NCBI RefSeq assembly: GCF_030812595.1
Contig: NZ_JAUSSZ010000011.1
Location: forward strand, 57,162 to 121,161
Direction of reading: 5' to 3'
Length of the DNA: 64,000 nucleotides
From: Arthrobacter bambusae
Lineage (GTDB): Bacteria > Actinomycetota > Actinomycetes > Actinomycetales > Micrococcaceae
Shown here in pieces: positions 47,633 through 56,027 of the stretch (the first letter of the stretch is position 1; every line of letters begins with the position of its first letter). The notes beneath the pieces are model-generated. The model searched no databases. It had not been told where the DNA came from and saw only the letters and a list, made by a program, of their open reading frames with translations. The position numbers and the translations under genes are program-made.

Positions 47633-48649
47633 ATGCCCTTGAGTTCGCACGAAACCTTCAGCGTTGAGTCCGCCGTCGAACTGGCAGTGATCGAACGCAG
47701 CGGCTTCATCGAATCGCGCCACATCGGTTCCGCGGTGGTCCTTTCCGGCGACGGCTCCGTGGTGACCCAACTCGGCGACATCACCACGCCCATCTACGCC
47801 CGCTCGGCGCTCAAGCCGTTCCAGGCCCTCGCGTCCATGCAGTCGGGGGTGCCCCTGCGCGGCGCACAGGTGGCTTTGGCCTGCGCCAGCCATGTGGGCT
47901 CACTGGATCATATGGACGTGGTGGAAGGCATGCTGAAAGCTGCCGGCGTCCAGGAAGAACAGCTGCAATGCCCTTCGGCCTGGCCGCAGGACGAAGTCGC
48001 CCGCAATTGGCTGATCCGTTCGGAGCACGGCAAGTCCAAGCTGGCCTTTAACTGTTCAGGCAAGCATGCTGCGTTCCTCTGGGCCTGCACCGAGAACGGC
48101 TGGGACACCCACAGTTACTTGGAGCCCAACCATCCTTTGCAACAGCGCGTGCGGTCCGTCATCGAGGAATACAGCGACGAAAAGATCGCCCACCTGGGCA
48201 TTGATGGCTGCGGGGCGCCGGTCGCCGCCCTTTCCCTGACCGGGCTGGCACGGGCCTATTCGCGCCTGGCCCAGGCTCCGCAGGACCAAAGCTCGAACGC
48301 CCGTGCGGCAACCATTGCCACGTCCATGCTGGACTATCCGTGGGCAGTGCAGGGCCGCGGCGAGGCGAACACCATCGTCATGGACGAACTTGAAGTGCTC
48401 GCCAAGGGCGGGGCGGAAGGTGTCTTGGTCTTGGCAACGCCCACCGGCGCCTCGGCGGCGGTCAAGATCCTGGACGGCAATCCCCGCGCGGCCACGCTGG
48501 TCGGGCTGACGCTGCTCGCCGTTGCGGGCGCCGTGGATATTCCCGGCGTCTCGAGCGTGCTCGAAAAGGTAGTGGAGCCTGTCCTGGGCGGTGGCCACTC
48601 GGTTGGCAGGATCCGCTTGGGCCATGCCGTTTCGGCGCTGCTGGACTGA
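47633..48649 (+). CDS. L-asparaginase II-family protein
   Basis: A protein of 338 residues of the asparaginase II type (thermolabile, plant/Rhizobium AnsA-like family). Motifs include VELAVIERSGFIESRHIGSAVVL, ALKPFQALASM, FNCSGKHAAFLWACTENGW, LGIDGCGAPVAALSLTGLA and GRGEANTIVM. It hydrolyses L-asparagine to aspartate and ammonia in the cytosol. No signal peptide. It ends within a minisatellite repeat that runs into the gap before the next gene. Confidence 0.88.
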   Translation: MPLSSHETFSVESAVELAVIERSGFIESRHIGSAVVLSGDGSVVTQLGDITTPIYARSALKPFQALASMQSGVPLRGAQVALACASHVGSLDHMDVVEGMLKAAGVQEEQLQCPSAWPQDEVARNWLIRSEHGKSKLAFNCSGKHAAFLWACTENGWDTHSYLEPNHPLQQRVRSVIEEYSDEKIAHLGIDGCGAPVAALSLTGLARAYSRLAQAPQDQSSNARAATIATSMLDYPWAVQGRGEANTIVMDELEVLAKGGAEGVLVLATPTGASAAVKILDGNPRAATLVGLTLLAVAGAVDIPGVSSVLEKVVEPVLGGGHSVGRIRLGHAVSALLD

Positions 48650-48688
48650 TTGGCGCTGCTGGACTGATTTGGAGTTGCTGGACTGATT
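48634..48688 (+). repeat. 18-19 bp minisatellite over asparaginase stop
   Basis: Three tandem units: GGCGCTGCTGGACTGATT (48634-48651), the same plus one T (48652-48670), and GGAGTTGCTGGACTGATT (48671-48688). Unit 1 supplies the last codons and the TGA stop of the asparaginase gene. The core GGACTGATTGG recurs in another minisatellite at 55561-55618. Confidence 0.85.
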
Positions 48689-48692
48689 GGAA

Positions 48693-49088
48693 ATGCGAAC
48701 CATGGCAATTGCACGACGCCGAATCGACATTGAGGAAGGGCGCGCGGCACTGGCCGCATGGCAGGCCGCCGTCGGACAAGAAACAGGGCCTGCGACGCCG
48801 CCGTCGCGCACTCGGCTGGCCACCGCGGTACGTTACTCGCTCGAGGAACTCACCGCCCGCGCCCCAGGCAACTCCGTGGAAGTCAGGGTGCCGCCCTTCG
48901 GCGTCACCCAGTGCGTGGAGGGCCCCCGACACACGCGCGGAACGCCGCCTAACGTCATTGAGTGCGACGCCGCCACCTGGCTCGCGATGGTGACCGGCCG
49001 CCTGAGCTGGGAGGCCGCGGTCGACGCCGGACGGGTAGCCGCATCGGGCCTGCGCGCGGATTTGTCGGAGCTACTGCCGCTGTTCTAG
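48693..49088 (+). CDS. Sterol carrier-like family protein
   Basis: A protein of 131 residues beginning MRTMAIARRRIDIEEGRAALAAW, with a basic N-terminus and an SCP2-like C-terminal pattern (VRVPPFGVTQCVEGPRHTRG, then ECDAATWLAMVTGRLSWEAAV). Actinobacterial relatives are small MDMPI/SCP2-like proteins of unknown ligand. The start could be ATG 48693 or 48702; neither has a strong ribosome site. It lies just after the minisatellite and is probably co-transcribed with the asparaginase gene. Confidence 0.75.
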   Translation: MRTMAIARRRIDIEEGRAALAAWQAAVGQETGPATPPSRTRLATAVRYSLEELTARAPGNSVEVRVPPFGVTQCVEGPRHTRGTPPNVIECDAATWLAMVTGRLSWEAAVDAGRVAASGLRADLSELLPLF

Positions 49089-49153
49089 GAAAGCGGTCTC
49101 CAAGGCAGCCGGCAAAGCACATTCTCATGCCGCATTACATTCACCAGCATATC

Positions 49154-49172
49154 TATGTATACAATCGTATGC
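49154..49172. promoter_or_regulatory. Putative GntR operator before tcuA-like gene
   Basis: ATGTATACAA (49155-49164) is one mismatch from the palindrome TTGTATACAA, and CGTATGC follows at 49166-49172. Such TNGTATACNA elements are typical targets of FadR/VanR-type GntR regulators, and a GntR gene lies two genes downstream. It sits 25 bases before the gene start and would block transcription. Confidence 0.65.
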
Positions 49173-49197
49173 AGCGATGGAGCTGAGGAGAATGATG

Positions 49198-50658
49198 ATG
49201 ATCAAAAGCGACGTCTTGGTAGTTGGGGGCGGCAACGCGGGATTCGCGGCGGCGCTCGCCGCCGCTGAACGCGGACGCAAAGTTGTGCTGCTTGAAAAGG
49301 CCGAGGAGGCCTCTTCCGGCGGCAACAGCTTCTACACCGCCGGTGCCACCCGTATCTCCCACAACGGGCTTGAGGAGCTCATCGATTTCGTGGAACCGGA
49401 TGAGCGCCACGCCGTCAGCGAAGTTCCCGCCTACGCCGCTCACGAGTATCTGGCTGACCTGCGGAAGGTCTCGGACGGCCGGAATGACCCCGAACTGTCC
49501 GGGGTCCTGGTCAATGAGAGCAACCCGACCTTGCGCTGGCTTCAGGGCATGGGCCTCAAATACCGCTTGATGTATGAGCGGCAGGCATACCGGACCGAGG
49601 AGGGCGGCTATCTTTTTTGGGGAGGACTCCACGTTGGCAACGTCGGCGGCGGCAAAGGGCTCATGGCTGACCACCGGGCGGCCGCAAAGCGCCTGGGCGT
49701 GGAAGTTATCTACGGCTGCGCGGCAACCGGACTGATCCTGGAAGAGAACCGGGTATGCGGAGTCCGCTACCGCACTTCCTCGGGAGAAGGCGAGTTCCGG
49801 GCCGAATCGGTAATTCTGGCGTCCGGGGGCTTTGAAGCCGCACCGGGTCTCCGACGTCAATACTTGGGCGAGGGCTGGCAAAACGCGAAGGTGCGCGGCA
49901 CCCCCGGAAACACCGGTGAGATGATCGTAGCCGCCTTGGACGCAGGCGCGGCCAAGGGCGGCGATTGGTCCAGCTGCCACAGCGTGGCCTGGGACGCGTG
50001 GCATCCGGAGAACGAGAGCAACCTTGAGCTCACCAACCAGCTGACCCGCGGTGGATACCCGCTCGGGATCGTGGTGAACAACGAGGGCAAGCGGTTTGTC
50101 GACGAAGGCGCCGACTACCGCAACTACACCTACGCGCGGTATGGCCGGGACATCCTTGCCCAGCCGGGATCGGCTGCTTTCCAGATTTTCGACGCCTCGT
50201 CCCGTCCCATGCTCCGGACCGAGGAATACGACATGCCGGGGGTCTCCGTGGTCACTGCGCCAACCCTGGCCGAACTGGCCGAGAAAGCCGGCATAAGTGT
50301 CACGGGCCTCGAGGAGACTGTCAGGGATTTTAATGAGTCGATCAGCGAGGGTCCGGCCTTCAACCCCAATGTCAAGGACGGCCGCCGGGCGGATACCCAA
50401 CCGCCGAAAAGCAACTGGGCCCGCAGCATCTCCACCGGTCCGTTCTACGCCTTCCCCGTCACCTGTGGGATCACCTTCACTTTCGGAGGCCTGAAGACTG
50501 ATACCTGGGGCCGCGTGCTGACCGAAAGCGCTGAGCCGATTGGGGGGCTCTACGCGTGCGGTGAAGCACTGGGCGGATTGTTCAGCGGAAACTACCCCGG
50601 CGGTTCCGGGCTTGCAGCAGGAGCTGTCTTCGGACGACGGGCCGGCTGCGTCGCCTGA
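49198..50658 (+). CDS. tcuA: FAD-dependent tricarballylate dehydrogenase-like protein (TcuA family)
   Basis: About 486 residues. It has a dinucleotide-binding N-terminus DVLVVGGGNAGFAAALAAAERG with the acidic end LLEKAEEASSGGN, fumarate-reductase-type sequences (NSFYTAGATRIS, GLMADHRAAAKRLGVEV, ILASGGFEAAP), and a C-terminal GGLYACGEALGGLFSGNYPGGSGLAAGAVFGRRAG. It resembles TcuA, which oxidises tricarballylate to cis-aconitate. Three consecutive ATGs occur (49192, 49195, 49198); AGGAG spacing favours the last. The tcuB and tcuC partners are absent, so another related acid or steroid substrate is possible. Confidence 0.75.
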   Translation: MIKSDVLVVGGGNAGFAAALAAAERGRKVVLLEKAEEASSGGNSFYTAGATRISHNGLEELIDFVEPDERHAVSEVPAYAAHEYLADLRKVSDGRNDPELSGVLVNESNPTLRWLQGMGLKYRLMYERQAYRTEEGGYLFWGGLHVGNVGGGKGLMADHRAAAKRLGVEVIYGCAATGLILEENRVCGVRYRTSSGEGEFRAESVILASGGFEAAPGLRRQYLGEGWQNAKVRGTPGNTGEMIVAALDAGAAKGGDWSSCHSVAWDAWHPENESNLELTNQLTRGGYPLGIVVNNEGKRFVDEGADYRNYTYARYGRDILAQPGSAAFQIFDASSRPMLRTEEYDMPGVSVVTAPTLAELAEKAGISVTGLEETVRDFNESISEGPAFNPNVKDGRRADTQPPKSNWARSISTGPFYAFPVTCGITFTFGGLKTDTWGRVLTESAEPIGGLYACGEALGGLFSGNYPGGSGLAAGAVFGRRAGCVA

Positions 50659-50694
50659 GGCCGAGCTGTCGAAACCACACGGAAAGAGGAATAA

Positions 50695-51330
50695 TTGACC
50701 ACGCCCATTCATCAGCAGCTGCGCGACGACGTTTTGGCGAGCGTATTCGCCCCTGACGAGCCCCTCACGGAGGCCAAGCTCACTGCGCGCTATGGTGCTT
50801 CGAGAACCCCCGTGCGGGAAGCATTGCAGCGGCTGGAACAGGACGGGCTCGTCGAAAGGCGCGGCAAAGCGGTGGTGATCCGCACGCATTCGGCCGAGGA
50901 AATCATCGATATCTACGAGTCGAGAATCATCCTTGAACAGGCTGCCGCTTCCAAAGCTGCACTCAAGGCAACGGCCCTGGACAAGAGCTCGCTCGACGCG
51001 CTGCTTGTGAAAATGCGCGGATTGGACATCAATGATGGACCAACCCTTGCGGAAACAAACCGTGCTTTCCACACGCAGCTTTGGCACGCCACCCACAGCC
51101 CATCGCTTATCAGCCTGCTGGAGCGCCTGGACCAGCAGGTCCGCCGGTACACCCTCACGACTTTGACCTACCCCGGCAGGTGGCCCGTGGTGCTGGCTGA
51201 CTATGCCGAACTGCTCGCCGCCATTGAGGAGAACAACCCCGAGTTGGCGGGCCAGGTCGCCGCCCGCCACATGTCAGAGGCCTTGGCCATCAGGTTGAAG
51301 ATGTACGCCGCGGACCCTAGGACGCTATAG
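50695..51330 (+). CDS. GntR-family regulator, FCD (FadR/VanR) subgroup
   Basis: A protein of 211 residues from TTG 50695, with GAGGAA seven bases upstream. The winged helix (LTEAKLTARYGASRTPVREALQRLEQDGLV) is followed by an all-helical FCD effector domain with ESRIILEQAAASKA, NRAFHTQLWHATHSP and ARHMSEA; the Asp/His residues that bind a metal-carboxylate complex are visible. FCD regulators sense organic acids. It is co-directional with the tcuA-like gene, 36 bases behind it, and is the likely controller of the site at 49154-49172. Confidence 0.9.
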   Translation: MTTPIHQQLRDDVLASVFAPDEPLTEAKLTARYGASRTPVREALQRLEQDGLVERRGKAVVIRTHSAEEIIDIYESRIILEQAAASKAALKATALDKSSLDALLVKMRGLDINDGPTLAETNRAFHTQLWHATHSPSLISLLERLDQQVRRYTLTTLTYPGRWPVVLADYAELLAAIEENNPELAGQVAARHMSEALAIRLKMYAADPRTL

Positions 51331-51443
51331 CCCGCACCCACGACCCGGGGACGTTCCCCACCAGGCCCGCCGGCCGATGCTCCTGCATTACTCCATCGCA
51401 ACAGGTAACCCGAAAGTCGGGCGCAGGACATCGGTCGGCGCAA

Positions 51444-51480
51444 GAGGTGGGCCAGGCTCACAAGGAACCCGGCCCACCTC
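51444..51480. terminator. Hairpin between convergent GntR and dctA genes
   Basis: Perfect 10-base arms GAGGTGGGCC (51444-51453) and GGCCCACCTC (51471-51480) with a 17-base loop. T-runs are weak on both sides. It probably insulates both transcripts. Confidence 0.65.
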
Positions 51481-51490
51481 GCATTTCATA

Positions 51491-52981
51491 TCAGTCGGGG
51501 CTGACCGAGGGGCTCCGGTGTTGGCCCGGCTTGATCATTTCGAACTGCGGGATCGCGTCGGGGTTCGGGCCGCCCCGGAATTTCGGCGATGGCTCGCGTC
51601 CTTCGCTGAGGCGTTCGATTTCCTGTTCTTCGAAGATCGCTTCGGCTCCGAGCATGATGGCGGAATCCTCGTTGGTGATTTCGCCACGGAAGGCGCGCAC
51701 CATGACGGAACGGTCGAACTGGCCTTCCCACTTGGCGACGATGAACGTCGCAACGCAGTTGCCGAGGAGGTTGACGACGACCCGCATGGAGTCCATGAGG
51801 CGGTCGGCGCCCAGGAGCAGGGCAACACCGGCAACCGGGAAGATGCCCAGCGCGGCGGCCGTGGCTGAGAGGGCCAGGAACGAGGATCCTGGAACGCCCG
51901 CCATGCCCTTCGAGGTCAGGAGCAGCACGCCGAGGGCGGCTAATTGCTGGCCGAGATCAAGGTGGTGTCCGAATGCCTGGGCAAGGAACAGCAGCGAGAT
52001 CGACAGGTAGATAGCGGCGCCGTCGAGGTTGAATGAATACCCCGTCGGGACCACGAGGCCTGTGGTCGCGCGGGAGCAGCCGGCGTTCGTGAGCTTGGTC
52101 ATGATCCGGGGCATGACGGCTTCGGTGGAGGCCGTGCCGAGCGCCAGGAGGAATTCCTCGCGGGTGTATTTGAGGAACTGCCAGAGCGGGACGCGTGCGA
52201 AGCTCCAGGCGACGAGGAACAACAGTCCGATGAAGACCAAGGCCGCACCATAGCAGGAGGCGATCAGGAGCGCGTACGTGCCAAGCGTGTCCAAGCCGTA
52301 TTGGCCGATGATGAACGCCATCGCACCGAAGGCACCGATGGGCGCCACTTTCATGATCCAGGACATGATCTTGAAGATCAGTTCCAGCAGCGTTTCCATG
52401 AGGCTGATAACCGGAAGGCAGCGCTCGCGGCCGATGACGACGATTGCCGCGCCGAAGAAGACCGAAAAGAAGAGGACCTGGAGCAGGCTGTTGCTCGCGA
52501 AGGCCCCGATGACGCTGGTGGGGATGATGTCAAGGAGGAAGGCCGCGGCATCCTTGGGCGGGGCCGTTCCCGTCTTGGCATTCAGCGCATCCTGGGAAAG
52601 GGTGCTCGGATCGATGTGGAGTCCAGCGCCCGGCTGGACAAGGTTTCCGACGATGAGGCCGAAAACGAGTGCGAAAAGCGTGGCGCCTGTGAAGTACAGG
52701 AGTGCCTTGACCCCGACTCTTCCGACCGCCTTGACGTCGCCCACGGCCGAGATGCCCGTGACGATCACGAGGAAAATCAACGGGGCAATAATCATCTTGA
52801 TGAGTTGAATGAAACCATCGCCCAGTGGCCGGAGGGTGGACCCGATGTTCGGCCAAAAATGGCCGATGAGCACACCCGCGACGACGGCGATCAGAATTTG
52901 GAAGAAGAGCGACTTGTACAGTGGCTTCTTCTTCCGCGGGGCCGAACTCGCCTTCAGCGCCGCAGAGTCTGGAAACTTCAT
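51491..52981 (-). CDS. dctA: C4-dicarboxylate:cation symporter, DctA family
   Basis: A protein of 496 residues with the DAACS fold: many membrane helices, the serine-rich loop replaced by GTASTEAVMPRIMTKLTNAG near residue 290, NLDGAAIYLSISLLFLAQA, and the substrate motif LGADRLMDSMRVVVNLLGNC. It imports C4-dicarboxylates such as succinate, fumarate and malate with sodium or protons. It is convergent with GntR. A palindromic site (53074-53088) lies in its promoter region and recurs before two other operons of this window. Confidence 0.92.
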   Translation of the reverse strand: MKFPDSAALKASSAPRKKKPLYKSLFFQILIAVVAGVLIGHFWPNIGSTLRPLGDGFIQLIKMIIAPLIFLVIVTGISAVGDVKAVGRVGVKALLYFTGATLFALVFGLIVGNLVQPGAGLHIDPSTLSQDALNAKTGTAPPKDAAAFLLDIIPTSVIGAFASNSLLQVLFFSVFFGAAIVVIGRERCLPVISLMETLLELIFKIMSWIMKVAPIGAFGAMAFIIGQYGLDTLGTYALLIASCYGAALVFIGLLFLVAWSFARVPLWQFLKYTREEFLLALGTASTEAVMPRIMTKLTNAGCSRATTGLVVPTGYSFNLDGAAIYLSISLLFLAQAFGHHLDLGQQLAALGVLLLTSKGMAGVPGSSFLALSATAAALGIFPVAGVALLLGADRLMDSMRVVVNLLGNCVATFIVAKWEGQFDRSVMVRAFRGEITNEDSAIMLGAEAIFEEQEIERLSEGREPSPKFRGGPNPDAIPQFEMIKPGQHRSPSVSPD

Positions 52982-53073
52982 TGATCTGAACCAATCATTT
53001 GGGAACAGCCCCCGATTTCGGGGATGAAATCAATGTAATCCCGCTCACACCATTCCACAAGGGGAAATTCAAT

Positions 53074-53088
53074 TTTCACAATGTGGAA
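53074..53088. promoter_or_regulatory. Shared palindromic motif, site 1 (dctA)
   Basis: TTTCACAATGTGGAA, close to an inverted repeat TTYCACA/TGTGRAA. It is part of a 23-base match (53066-53088) that agrees at 18 positions with 63830-63852 upstream of aceE. It lies 93 bases upstream of the dctA start. Size and symmetry suggest an IclR-type operator, but the regulator is not identified. Confidence 0.6.
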
Positions 53089-53114
53089 TCCGGATGATCC
53101 AGACCCGCGCCTCT

Positions 53115-56027
53115 CTACTCCTTGCCTGTGAAGACCCTGAACCCTCGCTCGGAGTCAAAGCCGTGGACTTCCCGGGTATCCAGGGCAGCCATGAACTCCA
53201 GCGCCCGGTACGTGATCACCTGTCCCGGGACGAGAATCGGGAAGCCCGGAGGATAGGGGGTCACGAATCCGGCCGAAACAACCTCCTCGCCTCCCTCGAT
53301 CCTGGCTTTGATGTCCTCGGCAGACAGGTAGGTGGTTGCTCCATCCTTGTAGCTCTCGAAGTAAGCGGCACGGATATCCCCATCGGGGCTGAGCTGATCG
53401 CGTCGGTAGCGGTCTGCAAAGCTGCTGAAATCGGGCAGCGGCGGAGTGGCTCCAGGGAGGCACTCGTCGAGACCGGCGCCTGCCGTTTTCCGCGCCGGCC
53501 GTGCCTCTTCGAAAGACTCGGCCAGCTTGACCAGGACTTCGATCAGGTAGGCGACGGCGCTCCGCGACGTGCCGATGTTGGTCATGAAGAGCACGGTGTT
53601 ACGGGAGGTCTTGTTGACTTGGATGCCGTGCTTGTCGGCGAGATACCGGTGCCGGAAAGTGTCGCCGTCGATCCCTGTCCGGCTGATGTCCAGCGTGAGG
53701 CGGCTGGGGTCGACGACAAACTCGTCGTGCAGCCAGGCGTCCGCCAGTGCAGCCAGCCCGTCCCGTAGCGGCATGGCGCTGCCGGTTTCCCGATAGGGCG
53801 CCGCAATGAGGTCCCTCGACGTGAGGACCCGGAAGTATTTCTTCAGCAGGGCGTGCCGGGCCACCGCCTGGGCAACGATGGTCGCCAGGTCCGCCTGTTT
53901 CTGCACCAGGCCGAACCCCTCAAGTTCCACTTGGCGGCGGCCGATATCCAGGGACGCGAGGATCTGGTAATTCGGCGAGGTGGAGGTATGGGTCATATAT
54001 GCCTCGCGGAACGACTCTTGGTTATGCTCGCTGAAGTCTTGGTCGAAGACATGGATCATGGATCCCTGACGTAGCGAGGTGAGGGTCTTGTGCGTGGACT
54101 GCGTGGCGTAGACGCGCAGCCGCGCTTTCGCTGGATCCGGGATAAGCCGGGTCTTGAGCCAGAGTTCATCATCGGCCGGCGCGCCAGTCACCGCGTCGTG
54201 GAGCGATGCCGCTTGTTCGGCATGCCTGGCGGCATAGCCGGGATCGCTGAAAGAGGCCTCAAGCTTCTTCGCCGCGGCCATGGCTGTCCTGCGCCGGAAG
54301 ACGGGGTGGGACCGGGCGAAGGCGAACCACGCTTCGTCCCAAAGGAAGACGAGGTCCGGTTTGATGGCCAGGCATTCTTCCATGACGCGCTCGACGTCAT
54401 AGACGATGCCGTCGAAGGTGCAGTTGGTCAGGGTGATCATCTTGACTTCGTCCAGGCGCCCGGCACGTCGGTAGGCCAGCAACCGGGCCTTGATGGTGGC
54501 CAGTGGAACGGCACCGTAGAACGCGAACTTGTCCAGCGGGTAGGCGTCCAGGTAGGCCACCTGGGCTCCGGCGAGGACGAAAGCGTAGTGGTGGGATTTG
54601 TGGCAGTTACGGTCGACGAGGACGACATTCCCCGGAGCGAGGATCGACTGATGAACGATCTTGTTGGCGGTGGATGTTCCATTGGTGACGAAGAACGTTT
54701 TCTGGGAACCGAAAGCCCGCGCCGCCAAATCTTGGGCCTCCTTGATCGATCCATGCGGATCCAACAGCGAATCGAGTCCTCCCGACGTCGCGGATGTCTC
54801 GGCCAGGAGAAGGTTCATGCCATAGAAATCGGCCATGTCGCGGATCCAGGGAGAGTTCCCCACAGAGCCGCCGCGAGAGATCGGCAAGGCGTGGAAAACG
54901 CTGGCAGGCCGCCGGCTGTATTCCTGCAGCGCGGTGAAAAACGGGGTCCTGTAGCGCTCGGCGACGCCCGACAACAGCGAAAGGTGCAAGTCGAGATTGT
55001 CTTGCCGGCGGAAAATCCTCCGGAACCGCTTCGTCAGTGAACCCGCGAGGCTCTCCATGGCGACTCCGGCTACCAGGTACACATCCAGTTCGGAGCGTAA
55101 CTCGGAGATCTGTTCCGCCAGGCTGAGGAACCTTCCCAGCGGTGGCATGCCCGAAAGTTCGGGGCTCACCAGGCCGGAAAGGTACTTCCTCAGATCCCGG
55201 CCAAGGGGCTGGCTGCTGCCGATGGCGAATCCCGGGCGGAGGATGCACGCCTGGATGGCAGGGTTCAGAAGCAAGGCAACCAGCGCATCCTCGTAGCTGG
55301 GAACCACGACGAGCTCATACGTGAAGGCATCGGACGGCCTCCTTTGGGCCAGCATTTCCGCTTTCAGCGCTTCGCCTTCTTGTTCGGTGATGTCGTCGAC
55401 AACCAGGACCTCGAACCGGGGACGCTCGCTCGCAGGCCGTGGCACCGCGGACCCTTCGTCCTGGACACCCGGCATGGAGCGCCCGGCCCAGGGCTGCCGC
55501 TGTTCCGGATCCGCCTGGCCCGGGTCCACTCGGCCCGGGCCGGCGTGGTCCGGGCGGAGCGGTGCCGGACTGATTGGTGCGGGACTGATTGGCGCGGGAC
55601 TGATTGGTGCGGGACTGGCGGAAGGCAGCAGATGGGACACTCCGTGGATCAGCTCCAGTCCGGCGGCGTAATCACCGGAGTCCACGCAGGCGAGTAGCGG
55701 CGCCAACGCAGCGCTCCCCGGCGCCGCCCAATACAGTTCCGTGGCCTGGAGCAGGCGCAGTGCCTGGACGGTTTGGTCCCGCAGGCCTGAGTGCGACGGC
55801 GTTCCCGGGCCGACCTTTGCCAGCTGCTTGAAGGCATACCCGAGGAACTCCCAGGCATCAGCACGCGAACGCCACGCGCTGCTGGGCGTGCCGATCTCCC
55901 GCCCTGGAGCTCGGTTGTTGACCTGGCTTCGCTTGCCCAGGGCGGTTTGCTTGGTCAGGGTGGCGCTGTTGTTTCGTGCCGTCATGCCGGGCAACGTGGT
56001 TCCGCTTTCCATCAATTCGTTTTGCAT
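53115..56027 (-). CDS. Orn/Lys/Arg decarboxylase, PLP-dependent, with long N-terminal extension
   Basis: A protein of 970 residues. Residues about 240-340 form a wing/receiver-like domain (FEVLVVDDITEQEGEALKA). A fold type I PLP domain follows with the Schiff-base lysine Lys647 in ATQSTHKTLTSLRQGS and aspartate DEAWFAF, ending in a typical C-terminal domain. It should decarboxylate a basic amino acid to a polyamine or diamine. The family is usually 700-780 residues; the extra ~200 N-terminal residues include a low-complexity (APISP) repeat. It starts one base inside the stop of the upstream permease gene, so transport and decarboxylation are coupled. The exact substrate is not readable. Confidence 0.87.
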   Translation of the reverse strand: MQNELMESGTTLPGMTARNNSATLTKQTALGKRSQVNNRAPGREIGTPSSAWRSRADAWEFLGYAFKQLAKVGPGTPSHSGLRDQTVQALRLLQATELYWAAPGSAALAPLLACVDSGDYAAGLELIHGVSHLLPSASPAPISPAPISPAPISPAPLRPDHAGPGRVDPGQADPEQRQPWAGRSMPGVQDEGSAVPRPASERPRFEVLVVDDITEQEGEALKAEMLAQRRPSDAFTYELVVVPSYEDALVALLLNPAIQACILRPGFAIGSSQPLGRDLRKYLSGLVSPELSGMPPLGRFLSLAEQISELRSELDVYLVAGVAMESLAGSLTKRFRRIFRRQDNLDLHLSLLSGVAERYRTPFFTALQEYSRRPASVFHALPISRGGSVGNSPWIRDMADFYGMNLLLAETSATSGGLDSLLDPHGSIKEAQDLAARAFGSQKTFFVTNGTSTANKIVHQSILAPGNVVLVDRNCHKSHHYAFVLAGAQVAYLDAYPLDKFAFYGAVPLATIKARLLAYRRAGRLDEVKMITLTNCTFDGIVYDVERVMEECLAIKPDLVFLWDEAWFAFARSHPVFRRRTAMAAAKKLEASFSDPGYAARHAEQAASLHDAVTGAPADDELWLKTRLIPDPAKARLRVYATQSTHKTLTSLRQGSMIHVFDQDFSEHNQESFREAYMTHTSTSPNYQILASLDIGRRQVELEGFGLVQKQADLATIVAQAVARHALLKKYFRVLTSRDLIAAPYRETGSAMPLRDGLAALADAWLHDEFVVDPSRLTLDISRTGIDGDTFRHRYLADKHGIQVNKTSRNTVLFMTNIGTSRSAVAYLIEVLVKLAESFEEARPARKTAGAGLDECLPGATPPLPDFSSFADRYRRDQLSPDGDIRAAYFESYKDGATTYLSAEDIKARIEGGEEVVSAGFVTPYPPGFPILVPGQVITYRALEFMAALDTREVHGFDSERGFRVFTGKE
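55561..55618. repeat. 15-bp minisatellite inside decarboxylase gene
   Basis: Almost four units of GGTGCGGGACTGATT (55561, 55576, 55591, 55606) with single-base variants, encoding tandem APISP on the minus strand. In frame, in the non-conserved N-terminal extension. It shares GGACTGATTGG with the unrelated minisatellite at 48634-48688. Confidence 0.88.
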
